Source: Lachnospiraceae bacterium (lineage in GTDB: Bacteria; Bacillota; Clostridia; Lachnospirales; Lachnospiraceae). Taken from it: a DNA stretch of 64,000 nt. The position numbers and the translations under genes were made by a program. The DNA lies in NCBI GenBank assembly GCA_015057865.1, contig SVDH01000009.1:1-64000 (forward strand), in the 5' to 3' direction. Every line of letters starts with the position of its first letter. The first letter of the stretch is position 1. Of this stretch, positions 8,436 through 17,413 are shown in pieces. The notes under the pieces are model-generated. The model was not told where the DNA came from. It saw only the letters and a program-made list of their open reading frames with translations, and made no database searches.

Positions 8436-9824
8436 ATGGATCTTGTGAATATCCGGGATTTGTTCCGGAATCAGGAAAAATATGTTGATACGATCATTTC
8501 GGTTGGCGGATGGGTCAGAAATATCAGAAGTTCCAAAAACTTCGGTTTTATTGTGATCAATGACGGTACGTTTTTTGAACCGCTTCAGATTGTCTATTCT
8601 GACGCACTTGAAAATTTTGCTGAGATTGAGAAGATCAATGTCGGCGCGGCGCTGATCGTAAAGGGCAAGCTTGTGGCAACACCGCAGGCAAAGCAGCCGT
8701 TTGAAATCCAAGCGGAAGAGATCGCGATCGAGGGCACTTCTACGCCTGATTATCCGCTGCAAAAAAAACGCCATACATTTGAATATCTGCGCACGATCTC
8801 GCATCTGCGTCCGCGTACGAATACCTTTGAAGCAGTGTTCCGTGTACGTTCGCTGATCGCTTATGCGATTCATAAGTTCTTCCAGGAGCGCGATTTCGTT
8901 TACGTGCATACACCGATCATCACAGGAAGTGATGCGGAAGGTGCCGGTGAGATGTTTGCCGTTACAACACTGGATCTTTCCGATGTCCCGATGGCAGACG
9001 GAAAAGTGGATTATACACAGGATTTCTTCGGAAAACCGGCGAATCTTACCGTCAGCGGACAGCTGAATGGTGAGACCTATGCACAGGCGTTTAAAAACAT
9101 TTATACCTTCGGCCCGACATTCCGCGCGGAGAATTCCAATACGACACGTCATGCGGCAGAGTTCTGGATGATCGAACCCGAGATCGCGTTTGCGGATCTG
9201 GAGGATGATATGATCCTAGCGGAGAGCATGTTAAAATATGTGATCCGTTATGTGATGGAGAATGCACCGGAAGAGATGCAGTTTTTCAATAAGTTTGTAG
9301 ACAAGGGACTTTTGGACCGCCTGCAGCATGTACTCGATTCGGAATTTGCAAGAGTGACTTATACAGAGGCGATCGAGCTGCTTGAAAAGCGCAACGACCA
9401 GTTCCAGTACAAGGTTTCCTGGGGCTGTGATCTGCAGACAGAGCATGAACGCTGCCTGACGGAAGAGATCTTCAAGCGTCCGGTTTTTGTAACTGATTAT
9501 CCGAAGGAGATCAAAGCATTCTACATGAAGTTAAATGATGACGGAAAGACCGTAGCGGCGATGGACTGCCTGGTCCCGGGGATCGGTGAGATCATCGGCG
9601 GCAGCCAGCGTGAGGAGGATTATGACAAGCTCCTTACAAGAATCCATGAGCTTGGATTAAAGGAAGAGGATTACGGATTCTATCTGGATCTTCGTAAATA
9701 CGGAACGACCAGACATGCAGGGTTCGGACTTGGATTCGAGCGGTGCGTGATGTACCTGACGGGTATGGGCAATATCCGTGATGTGGTACCGTTCCCGCGT
9801 ACGGTTAATAACTGCGAACTGTAA
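8436..9824 (+). CDS. asnS: Asparaginyl-tRNA synthetase
   Basis: A 462-residue class IIb synthetase that charges tRNA-Asn. It has the N-terminal OB fold for anticodon binding (about 1-110) and the catalytic core with motif 2 ([10 protein letters not shown] region) and motif 3 ([13 protein letters not shown]). The segment around [19 protein letters not shown] separates AsnRS from AspRS. It begins immediately after the lipoprotein gene stop, so it is translated from the same transcript; no T-box leader fits between them. It is followed by a clear terminator. Confidence 0.96.
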   Translation: MDLVNIRDLFRNQEKYVDTIISVGGWVRNIRSSKNFGFIVINDGTFFEPLQIVYSDALENFAEIEKINVGAALIVKGKLVATPQAKQPFEIQAEEIAIEGTSTPDYPLQKKRHTFEYLRTISHLRPRTNTFEAVFRVRSLIAYAIHKFFQERDFVYVHTPIITGSDAEGAGEMFAVTTLDLSDVPMADGKVDYTQDFFGKPANLTVSGQLNGETYAQAFKNIYTFGPTFRAENSNTTRHAAEFWMIEPEIAFADLEDDMILAESMLKYVIRYVMENAPEEMQFFNKFVDKGLLDRLQHVLDSEFARVTYTEAIELLEKRNDQFQYKVSWGCDLQTEHERCLTEEIFKRPVFVTDYPKEIKAFYMKLNDDGKTVAAMDCLVPGIGEIIGGSQREEDYDKLLTRIHELGLKEEDYGFYLDLRKYGTTRHAGFGLGFERCVMYLTGMGNIRDVVPFPRTVNNCEL

Positions 9825-9828
9825 GATG

Positions 9829-9872
9829 AACTGCCGGTTTTCATATGAGAGTATGGAAGTCGGCAGTTTTTC
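9829..9872 (+). terminator. Terminator of asnS
   Basis: An 8-bp stem (9829-9836 with 9861-9868) with an inner CATA/TATG pairing in the long loop, followed by T residues. It sits just after the asnS stop codon. Confidence 0.65.
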
Positions 9873-9896
9873 CTATCCGATAGAATTGGGGCATTT

Positions 9897-11666
9897 ATGA
9901 AAGAAAAATGGGTTTTGACAAGAAAGGGTGCGGATTACGAAGGATTGGCAAATGCACTGGGTGTGGATCCTGTGATCGTAAGGATTCTTGTCAATCGCGG
10001 TATGAAAACAGAAGAGGAGATGCGTACTTATCTGTACGGCGGAAAGGAAGCGCTTCATGATCCGCACCTGTTAAAAGATATCGACCTGGCCAGTGAGATT
10101 ATTTCTGAAAAGATCTCTGCGGGTAAAAAGATACGGATCATCGGGGATTATGATATCGACGGCGTGATGGGGTCTTATATTTTGCTGCAGGGATTTGCAA
10201 GATGCGGCGCTGTGACGGACGCAGCGATCCCGGACAGGATCAAAGACGGGTATGGGATTAACGAGGCACTGATCCTGCAGGCCAAAGAGGATGCAGTGGA
10301 TACGATCGTAACATGTGACAACGGGATTTCTGCGATCGAGCCGATCGCATTGGCGAAGAGCCTGGGAATGACGGTTGTTGTGACAGACCATCATGAAGTG
10401 CCGTTTGATGTTGTTGACGGTCAGCGTATGGAAAGAAAACCCGGTGCGGATGCGATCGTAAACCCGAAACAGGAGGAAGATCATTACCCGTTTCCGGGGC
10501 TTTGCGGCGGCGCGGTTGCCATGAAGCTGATCCAGGTGTTGTATGAGAAGTGCGGGATCCCTGCATCCGAGGCAGAGGAGTTTTATCAATATGCCGGATT
10601 TGCGACGATCGGTGATGTGATGGATCTGCAGGGCGAAAACAGGCTCCTTGCAAAGCTCGGACTGGAAGCATTGAATCATACTGAGAATCTCGGACTGCGC
10701 GCATTGATCGCGCAGAACGACCTGGAAGATGCTGAACTGAAAGCCTATCATGTCGGCTTCCGGATCGGTCCGTGTCTGAATGCGAGCGGAAGGCTTGAGA
10801 CAGCCCAGCTTTCGTTAAAGCTCCTGCAAAGCTCAGAAACAAAAGATGCAGTTCCGATGGCGATCGAGGTCACAAATCTGAATCTGCAGAGAAAGGAAAT
10901 GACTGAGGCTGCGGTGCTTCAGGCGATCCGGTCGATTGAAGAAAACGGATATGGGACGCAGCGTGTGCTGGTCGTATATTTGCCGGACTGCCATGAATCG
11001 CTTGCAGGAATCGTGGCGGGACGCCTGCGGGAACGTTATCATCGCCCGTCTCTTGTGATCACACAGGGAGAGGCCGGGGCAAAGGGATCGGGCAGATCCA
11101 TCGAGCAGTATTCGATGTTTGAAGAACTGAACCGGCATGGAGAACTTTTCACAAAATATGGCGGGCATCCGATGGCGGCCGGTTTTTCCCTGCCGGAAGA
11201 AAACATCTCTTTGCTTCGGACAGCCTTGAATGAGTCTTGTTCTCTGACAGAAGCAGATCTGATCCCGAAAGTAAGGATCGATGTCGATATGCCGATGAGC
11301 TATGTAAGTACTGCGCTGATCGACCAGCTTTCGATGCTTGAGCCATTTGGGAAGGCAAATGAGAAGCCTGTGTTTGCGCAGCGCAATGTGGAGATCCGGT
11401 CTTGTAGGATCATCGGGAAGAATCGTAACGTGTTACGCATGACGCTTCGTCCTGCACCGGGATATGAAGTCGAAGCCATCTATTTTGGCGACCCGGAAGA
11501 TCTTTTCTCTGCAATCGAAGAAAAATATGATAAGATAACAGCAGATGCAATGAGACAGGGACGGTACCGGGACGGGGTCAAGCTGCATTTTTGCTATTAC
11601 CCCGAGCTGAACACCTGGCGCGGTGAGACAAAGCTGCAGATGCAGATCATCAGCGTGAGTGCGTGA
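9897..11666 (+). CDS. recJ: RecJ-type single-strand DNA exonuclease (DHH family)
   Basis: A 589-residue protein predicted to degrade single-stranded DNA 5' to 3' in recombination and mismatch repair. Visible are the DHH-domain metal motifs GDYDIDG (83-89), TCDNGIS and TDHHEVP (DHH at 164-166), and the DHHA1 part with GSGRS and YGGHPMAAGF. An OB-fold follows. The length is at the short end of RecJ; longer versions have extra C-terminal domains. The recognised motifs match RecJ better than the shorter NrnA nanoRNases. A methyltransferase gene begins 10 bp downstream. Confidence 0.9.
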   Translation: MKEKWVLTRKGADYEGLANALGVDPVIVRILVNRGMKTEEEMRTYLYGGKEALHDPHLLKDIDLASEIISEKISAGKKIRIIGDYDIDGVMGSYILLQGFARCGAVTDAAIPDRIKDGYGINEALILQAKEDAVDTIVTCDNGISAIEPIALAKSLGMTVVVTDHHEVPFDVVDGQRMERKPGADAIVNPKQEEDHYPFPGLCGGAVAMKLIQVLYEKCGIPASEAEEFYQYAGFATIGDVMDLQGENRLLAKLGLEALNHTENLGLRALIAQNDLEDAELKAYHVGFRIGPCLNASGRLETAQLSLKLLQSSETKDAVPMAIEVTNLNLQRKEMTEAAVLQAIRSIEENGYGTQRVLVVYLPDCHESLAGIVAGRLRERYHRPSLVITQGEAGAKGSGRSIEQYSMFEELNRHGELFTKYGGHPMAAGFSLPEENISLLRTALNESCSLTEADLIPKVRIDVDMPMSYVSTALIDQLSMLEPFGKANEKPVFAQRNVEIRSCRIIGKNRNVLRMTLRPAPGYEVEAIYFGDPEDLFSAIEEKYDKITADAMRQGRYRDGVKLHFCYYPELNTWRGETKLQMQIISVSA

Positions 11667-11676
11667 GAAGGAAAAC

Positions 11677-12429
11677 ATGAGTAGTTACCAAACATTTGCA
11701 AGTGTATATGACCTTTTTATGGATAACGTGCCGTATGATGAATGGTGCGAGCTGTATGCGGATATCTTAAAAGAGTACGGGATCACGGAAGGGATCATGC
11801 TGGATCTTGGCTGCGGGACTGGCGCGATGACACGTCGGTTTGCAAAAAAGGGATTCGATCTGATCGGTGTCGACGCGTCAGCAGAGATGCTGGATATGGC
11901 GAGAGAGAGTGAGGAAAAAGACATCCTCTACCTCCAGCAGGATATGCGTTCATTTGAACTTTACGGAACTGTGGCAGCGGTGGTATCTGTCTGTGACTCG
12001 ATGAATTATATCCTGGAAGAAGAGGATCTGCTGCAGGTCTTTAAGCTTGTGAATAATTATCTTGATCCGGGCGGGCTGTTTGTATTCGATATGACAACGC
12101 CCTATCAATATGAAACTGTCCTCGGAGAGAATTCGTTCTGTGAGAGCCGGGATGAGGCAGCATTCCTTTGGGAAAACTTTTTTGATAAAGAAAGCAGGAT
12201 CAATGAGTATGATCTGACGCTGTTTGTCCGGGACGAAAAAGAACAGACAGAGCGCTACAGGCGTTTTGTAGAAACGCATTACCAGCGGGCCTGGAGTCCG
12301 GACGAAGTGAAATCGTTGCTGCAGAAGTCCGGGCTGGAACTGCTTGGTATTTTTGGGGAAGATGGCAGAAAGCCACTGGAAGATAGTGATGAACGCATGT
12401 ATTTTGTGGCACGTGAGTGTATGAAATAA
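11677..12429 (+). CDS. Class I SAM-dependent methyltransferase
   Basis: A 250-residue methyltransferase. The SAM-binding glycine motif LDLGCGTGA (43-51) is followed by an acidic residue ending strand 2 in GVDASAEML. No substrate-defining motif is visible. The ATG at 11677 is preferred over an upstream GTG inside recJ because AAGGA lies a few bases before it. It lies between recJ and nadE with gaps of 10 and 20 bp and is likely part of the same transcript. The substrate is unknown. Confidence 0.85.
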   Translation: MSSYQTFASVYDLFMDNVPYDEWCELYADILKEYGITEGIMLDLGCGTGAMTRRFAKKGFDLIGVDASAEMLDMARESEEKDILYLQQDMRSFELYGTVAAVVSVCDSMNYILEEEDLLQVFKLVNNYLDPGGLFVFDMTTPYQYETVLGENSFCESRDEAAFLWENFFDKESRINEYDLTLFVRDEKEQTERYRRFVETHYQRAWSPDEVKSLLQKSGLELLGIFGEDGRKPLEDSDERMYFVARECMK

Positions 12430-12449
12430 ATCAAAGGAGACGGTCGATT

Positions 12450-14360
12450 ATGAAAGATGGTTTTATCAAGGCAGCAGCGCTGACACCAAAGGTGCGCGTG
12501 GCGGACGCAAAATATAACGGCGCCCAGATCCGCGAGATGATCACGAAAGCAGCGGAGGATGGAGTTCAGGTGCTGGTATTTCCGGAGCTTTGCATTACAG
12601 GATACACATGTGGGGATCTGTTTTCCCAAAAGATTCTGCTCGATGAGGCGAAAAAGCAGCTTTTGCATATCGCAAAGCATACGACAGGGCTTTCTGTGAT
12701 CGTGTTTGTCGGACTGCCGATCGTTTTCAAAGGAAAGCTCTATAATGTAGCAGCGGCTGTCAGCGGCGGAGAAGTCCTTGGGCTGGTTCCAAAGAAAAAT
12801 ATTCCGAACTACAATGAGTTTTACGAAAAACGGTATTTTACGGAAGGGATGGAAGAGCCGGAAGATATTGAGCTGGAAGAGGGCGTGAGTGTGCCGATCG
12901 GAACCAATCTTTTGTTTGCCTGCACGCAGGTTCCGGATCTGAAGATCGCAGCGGAAATCTGCGAGGATCTCTGGGTGCCGTCGCCGCCGAGCATTCGACA
13001 TGCGCTGGCAGGAGCGACTGTGATCGCAAATCTTTCCGCAAGCGATGAGATCACAGGGAAAGCCGGTTACAGGCGCGATCTGGTCTGCGGACAGTCAGGA
13101 CGGCTCTACTGCGGTTATATCTATGCGAGCGCGGGACTTGGCGAATCCACGCAGGATGTCGTCTACGCCGCACACAATATGATCGCTGAAAACGGTTCGA
13201 TCCTGGCAGAAGCAAAGCGTTTTGCGAATGAAACGGTCGTGACAGATCTCGACCTCGAACGCGTCATGCATGACAGGATTCAGAAAACGACGTTTTCCTA
13301 TTCTGATGAATACTATGAAGAGATCCCGTTTGATCTGGAAATGCAGGAAACAGAGTTGATCCGTTCGATCGATCCTTCGCCGTTTGTTCCCAAAAACATG
13401 GCAGACCGGAATGAGCGCTGCGACGAGATCTTAAACATTCAGGCGATGGGACTGGTAAAACGCCTGGAACATACCAATGCAAAAACAGCTGTGATCGGTA
13501 TTTCCGGCGGACTTGATTCGACACTGGCGCTGCTCGTGACCGTACGCGCATTTGATATCCTGGGCCTTCCGAGAGAAGGCGTTCAGGCGATCACAATGCC
13601 GGGATTCGGGACGACAGACCGCACCTACGACAATGCGGTTTCCCTGATCCGTGATCTGGGCACAACCTTTCGCGAGATCCCAATCCGTGACGCGGTGACA
13701 GGACATTTTAAAGACATCGGGCATGATATCAACAATCATGATGTCACTTATGAAAATTCCCAGGCGAGAGAGCGGACACAGATTCTGATGGATGTCGCAA
13801 ACCAATGCGGCGGCATGGTGATCGGCACCGGCGATCTCTCAGAGCTTGCGCTTGGATGGGCGACCTATAACGGAGATCATATGTCGATGTATGGCGTGAA
13901 CGGCTCGATCCCGAAGACGCTGGTACGTCATCTGATCCGGTATTATGCGGATACCTGTGAGGATGAAAAGCTTGCAGCTGTATTATATGATGTTCTGGAT
14001 ACGCCGGTCAGCCCGGAACTTCTGCCGCCAAAAGAGGGACAGATCAGCCAGGTGACAGAGGATATCGTGGGTCCTTACGAGCTGCATGATTTCTTCCTGT
14101 ACCAGGTGCTGCGGTTTGGCTTTTCGCCGAAAAAAATTCTCCGTCTTGCAAAGATTGCGTTTGACGGAGAGTACGAAGATGAGACCATTTTGAAATGGCT
14201 GAACACATTCTACCGAAGATTCTTCAGCCAGCAGTTTAAGCGTTCCTGTCTGCCGGACGGACCGAAGGTCGGATCTGTAGCGGTTTCGCCGCGCGGGGAT
14301 CTCAGGATGCCGTCTGATGCATCATCCAGACTGTGGCTGGAAGAACTGGAGAGATTATAG
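12450..14360 (+). CDS. nadE: Glutamine-dependent NAD+ synthase
   Basis: A 636-residue two-domain enzyme that amidates nicotinic acid adenine dinucleotide with ammonia released from glutamine. The N-terminal nitrilase-type glutaminase has the Glu46-Lys115-Cys171 triad (in FPELCITG, VPKKNIP and EICEDLW). The C-terminal synthetase has the PP-loop SGGLDS (352-357). This large form is typical of glutamine-using NadE. The ATG at 12450 has AAAGGAGA about 9 bp upstream; an upstream ATG inside the previous gene lacks a ribosome site. A terminator follows immediately. Confidence 0.95.
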   Translation: MKDGFIKAAALTPKVRVADAKYNGAQIREMITKAAEDGVQVLVFPELCITGYTCGDLFSQKILLDEAKKQLLHIAKHTTGLSVIVFVGLPIVFKGKLYNVAAAVSGGEVLGLVPKKNIPNYNEFYEKRYFTEGMEEPEDIELEEGVSVPIGTNLLFACTQVPDLKIAAEICEDLWVPSPPSIRHALAGATVIANLSASDEITGKAGYRRDLVCGQSGRLYCGYIYASAGLGESTQDVVYAAHNMIAENGSILAEAKRFANETVVTDLDLERVMHDRIQKTTFSYSDEYYEEIPFDLEMQETELIRSIDPSPFVPKNMADRNERCDEILNIQAMGLVKRLEHTNAKTAVIGISGGLDSTLALLVTVRAFDILGLPREGVQAITMPGFGTTDRTYDNAVSLIRDLGTTFREIPIRDAVTGHFKDIGHDINNHDVTYENSQARERTQILMDVANQCGGMVIGTGDLSELALGWATYNGDHMSMYGVNGSIPKTLVRHLIRYYADTCEDEKLAAVLYDVLDTPVSPELLPPKEGQISQVTEDIVGPYELHDFFLYQVLRFGFSPKKILRLAKIAFDGEYEDETILKWLNTFYRRFFSQQFKRSCLPDGPKVGSVAVSPRGDLRMPSDASSRLWLEELERL

Positions 14361-14365
14361 AAAGA

Positions 14366-14400
14366 AAAAATGCCCCGGGGATACACCCTAGGGCATTTTT
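14366..14400. terminator. Bidirectional terminator between nadE and the CorC-like gene
   Basis: A 10-bp stem (14366-14375 with 14391-14400) starts with AAAAA and ends with TTTTT. Its loop contains the stop codon of the convergent minus-strand gene. Confidence 0.8.
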
Positions 14401-15635
14401 ACATAGATTTTTTCAAGCCGGTTTCCGTCTTTTGCGTGCACCTTAAAGATCGTCCCATCTTCCTCGATAAAGGTTTCACCCACCTCGGGAATCCGGTCGG
14501 TTAATCCGATCAGGTACCCGCCGAGGGAATCATAATCCTCTGATACGAGTGAGAGATCAAAGTCGTGGCAGAAGTCCTCGAGATTATAGGAAGCATCAAC
14601 GAGGTATTCCTTTTCAGAGATCTGCGACCAGGGTGCTTCTTCGTCCGTATCATATTCATCCTGGATTTCGCCGACGATCTCTTCAAGCAGATCCTCTAAG
14701 GTGACCATGCCGGCGCAAGCGCCATATTCGTCTAACACAATCGCCATGCCGACGCGCTCCTCACGCATTTCCATAAACAGCTCGGCGTTGTTTTTTGATT
14801 CATAAGTAAAAAACGGTTCGCGCATGACTTCCCGAAGGGAAAACTGATCAAAATCTTTGAGCAGCAAATCTTTAATGTTTAGAATGCCGACGACATGGTC
14901 GGTGGAATCTTCGTAGATCGGGAAGCGGGTATGCATTTCTTCACGAAACACAGCAAGGACATCATCGAGTGTCGCGTCGATGTCAAACATCGTCATGTCA
15001 ATACGCGGGATCATGATCTCGCTTGCCTGGTCATCACCGAAGTCAAAGAGGTTGTTGATGATCTCTTTTTCCTCTTCCTCGATGACGCCGCTTTCCTGTC
15101 CGACATCAACGACCGTTCGGATCTCGCGCTCTGTCATACCTTCTTTCTTTTTGGAAGGATCCACACCAAGGAGACGTAGAACGCCGTTCGCCAGGAGATT
15201 GATGATAAAGATCACCGGCGTCAGGATCGTCATGATGACGTAGATGATGCCGCAAACGCGCATCGACATACGTTCTGCGCGAAGGGTCGCCATGGTTTTC
15301 GGTGTGATCTCGCCGAAGATCAGAACGATGAGCGTCAGAACGCCGGTCGCGATCGCCACACCGCGGCTCCCAACGAGCGCAAGCATGATGGATGTTGTCA
15401 GGGAAGACGCAAACAGGTTTGCGATGTTATTGCCGATCAGGATCGCGGAAAGCATACGGGAAGGCTGTTCTTTCAGCTTCAGGACCCGTGCGGCCCGCTT
15501 GTTTCCTTCTTCTGACAGTGTACGCATTCTGATCTCGCTGACAGTCATCAGCGCCGTTTCCGATGAGGAAAAGAATGCTGATAAAGCGATCAGGATGATC
15601 AGGATAATGATTTTTATAATGATTTCAGAACTCAT
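14388..15635 (-). CDS. HlyC/CorC family membrane protein (CNNM-like, DUF21-CBS)
   Basis: A 415-residue protein with the standard order: DUF21 membrane domain with about four helices (about 1-190), a CBS pair (about 205-325, with the REVMREPFF and LEDLLEEIVGE segments) and a C-terminal CorC/HlyC domain (about 335-415). Relatives take part in magnesium or cobalt export or tolerance; older annotations call them hemolysins. The ATG at 15635 has no strong ribosome site, but the following residues are the usual family start. It is convergent with nadE and divergent from the SCIFF locus. Confidence 0.88.
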   Translation of the reverse strand: MSSEIIIKIIILIILIALSAFFSSSETALMTVSEIRMRTLSEEGNKRAARVLKLKEQPSRMLSAILIGNNIANLFASSLTTSIMLALVGSRGVAIATGVLTLIVLIFGEITPKTMATLRAERMSMRVCGIIYVIMTILTPVIFIINLLANGVLRLLGVDPSKKKEGMTEREIRTVVDVGQESGVIEEEEKEIINNLFDFGDDQASEIMIPRIDMTMFDIDATLDDVLAVFREEMHTRFPIYEDSTDHVVGILNIKDLLLKDFDQFSLREVMREPFFTYESKNNAELFMEMREERVGMAIVLDEYGACAGMVTLEDLLEEIVGEIQDEYDTDEEAPWSQISEKEYLVDASYNLEDFCHDFDLSLVSEDYDSLGGYLIGLTDRIPEVGETFIEEDGTIFKVHAKDGNRLEKIYVKMP

Positions 15636-15741
15636 GAGAGTAATATATCGAAACTTTTCTGATTTGGCAAGTTTGACGGGAATGTGGCATTATTTTCAAG
15701 TGTTTTCTAATGAGAAAATACTTTCTTTCCGAATGAGAGTA

Positions 15742-15750
15742 TGCTATACT
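15742..15750 (+). promoter_or_regulatory. Extended -10 promoter of the SCIFF operon
   Basis: TGC followed by TATACT (15745-15750) forms an extended -10 element. The -35 position 17 bp upstream (TTTCTT, 15722-15727) is poor, which is usual with an extended -10. Transcription would start about 55 bp before the peptide gene. Confidence 0.55.
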
Positions 15751-15812
15751 CGTCAATGTATGAGCACATATTCCCGGAATGGGATAAATAATAGGAAAGG
15801 AGTGCGTACGAG

Positions 15813-15956
15813 ATGAAACACATCAAGACATTAAGCACCAGAAATCTGCAGCAGTCCGTAAAAAAAGGCGGATGCGGTGAGTGCCAGACTTCCTGCCAGT
15901 CCGCATGCAAGACTTCCTGCACAGTAGGGAACCAGAGCTGCGAACAGAAAAAGTAA
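15813..15956 (+). CDS. scfA: SCIFF ranthipeptide precursor (six cysteines in forty-five)
   Basis: A 47-residue ribosomal peptide with the SCIFF pattern: a leader of about 20 residues starting MKHIKTLSTR, then six cysteines at 21, 24, 28, 32, 36 and 43. In the studied Clostridium thermocellum homologue (CteA), as I recall, the maturase joins Cys32 to Thr37 by a thioether; both residues are present here at the same positions. GAAAGGAG lies about 9 bp before the ATG. The gene is followed by a terminator and then by its maturase. The biological role of SCIFF peptides is poorly established, with proposals including signalling. Confidence 0.95.
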   Translation: MKHIKTLSTRNLQQSVKKGGCGECQTSCQSACKTSCTVGNQSCEQKK

Positions 15957-15986
15957 TCTTTAGCAACGTAATGGGGTTTTGTGTTA

Positions 15987-16013
15987 GGCCGTATGCCAGG
16001 CATGCGGTCTTTT
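15987..16013 (+). terminator. Internal terminator between SCIFF peptide and maturase genes
   Basis: A 9-bp stem (15987-15995 with 16001-16009, loop ccagg, two G-T pairs) followed by TTTT. It lies within the operon, 30 bp after the peptide stop. Partial read-through would give much more peptide mRNA than enzyme mRNA. Confidence 0.65.
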
Positions 16014-16038
16014 ACATGTTTATGCAGGAGGGGAGCAT

Positions 16039-17409
16039 TTGATCCATCAATATCAGAGTCACGGTTATAATATCGTGATGGATATTAACAGCGGGTCTGT
16101 ACATGTGACAGATGATGTCACTTACGAGATCCTGCCGTTTTTTCAAACAAAAACAGAAGATGAGATCTGTGAGCTTCTGTCCGGGAGATATACACAGGAA
16201 GAGATTCGTGAAAGCTGTGCCGAGATCAGGGAACTGATCGAACAGGGGACGCTTTTTACGGAAGATGACTATGAACCGTATATCGATTCATTTTCAGATC
16301 GTCCGACGGTTGTCAAGGCGTTGTGTCTGCATATCGCGCATGACTGTAACCTTGCATGCAAATATTGCTTTGCGGAAGAGGGAGAGTATCATGGCGGACA
16401 TCGGGAGCTGATGTCCTTGGAAGTCGGAAAGAAGGCACTGGATTTCCTGGTGGCGAATTCCGGCGGCAGACGAAATCTGGAAGTAGACTTTTTCGGCGGG
16501 GAACCGACGATGAACTGGGAGGTTGTAAAAGAACTGGTTCATTATGGCCGGGAGCTGGAAAAGACACATGATAAGAACTTCCGGTTTACACTGACGACAA
16601 ACGGCGTTCTTTTGAACGAGGAGATTGAGGAGTTCTGTAATCGTGAGATGTCAAACGTGGTTTTGAGCATTGACGGACGAAAGGAAGTCAATGACAAAAT
16701 GCGTCCGACCAGGAACGGTATGGGTAGTTATGATCTGATCCTGCCGAAGTTTCAGAAGTTTGCAAAAAGCAGGGGAGAAAAAAGTTATTATGTGCGCGGC
16801 ACATATACGCATTTTAATCCGGATTTTGCAGAGGATGTTCTTCATCTGGCAGATCAGGGGTTTGACCAGATTTCGGTGGAGCCGGTCGTGGCAGAGCCGA
16901 CGTGTGACTATGCACTGACAGAGGATGATCTGCCGAAACTGCTTAGTGAGTATGACCGTCTGGCGGATGAGATGATCAAAAGAAAAAAAGATGGAAAGGG
17001 ATTTAACTTTTTCCACTTCATGATCGATCTGGAAGGCGGGCCATGTGTGGCAAAGCGTTTGTCGGGCTGTGGATCGGGCACAGAGTATCTGGCGGTTACG
17101 CCATGGGGAGATCTGTATCCGTGTCATCAGTTTGTCGGCAATGAAGCATTTTGCATGGGCAACGTAGAGGAAGGTGTGAAGCGAACCGACCTTGTCAGTG
17201 AGTTTAAGGCGCTGAATGTCTATGCAAAGGAAGACTGTAGAGATTGTTTCGCACGGTTCTACTGCAGCGGAGGCTGTGCGGCGAATTCATGGAATTTCCA
17301 TGGAACGATCAGCGGAACTTATCAGCTGGGATGTGAGCTGCAGAAAAAACGCGTCGAGTGTGCGATCATGTTAAAGGTCGCTGACGCGATGGCGCAAGAG
17401 GAGTGTTAA
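16039..17409 (+). CDS. scfB: SCIFF maturase, radical SAM/SPASM protein
   Basis: A 456-residue radical-SAM enzyme that installs thioether bridges in the SCIFF peptide. The N-terminal 80 residues form the peptide-recognition region. The radical-SAM cluster motif CNLACKYC gives Cys103, Cys107 and Cys110. The C-terminal SPASM part (about 340-445) has many cysteines for auxiliary iron-sulfur clusters (GCGSGTEYL, CRDC, CSGGCA). It starts with TTG; GGAGGGG lies about 6 bp upstream, and the MIHQY start matches known SCIFF maturases. secDF begins 4 bp after its stop codon, a conserved arrangement in clostridia. Confidence 0.95.
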   Translation: MIHQYQSHGYNIVMDINSGSVHVTDDVTYEILPFFQTKTEDEICELLSGRYTQEEIRESCAEIRELIEQGTLFTEDDYEPYIDSFSDRPTVVKALCLHIAHDCNLACKYCFAEEGEYHGGHRELMSLEVGKKALDFLVANSGGRRNLEVDFFGGEPTMNWEVVKELVHYGRELEKTHDKNFRFTLTTNGVLLNEEIEEFCNREMSNVVLSIDGRKEVNDKMRPTRNGMGSYDLILPKFQKFAKSRGEKSYYVRGTYTHFNPDFAEDVLHLADQGFDQISVEPVVAEPTCDYALTEDDLPKLLSEYDRLADEMIKRKKDGKGFNFFHFMIDLEGGPCVAKRLSGCGSGTEYLAVTPWGDLYPCHQFVGNEAFCMGNVEEGVKRTDLVSEFKALNVYAKEDCRDCFARFYCSGGCAANSWNFHGTISGTYQLGCELQKKRVECAIMLKVADAMAQEEC

Positions 17410-17413
17410 GAGT

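Noticed and set aside
8340..8436. T-box riboswitch before asnS
   Set aside because: asnS starts one base after the upstream stop codon, so there is no room for a leader.
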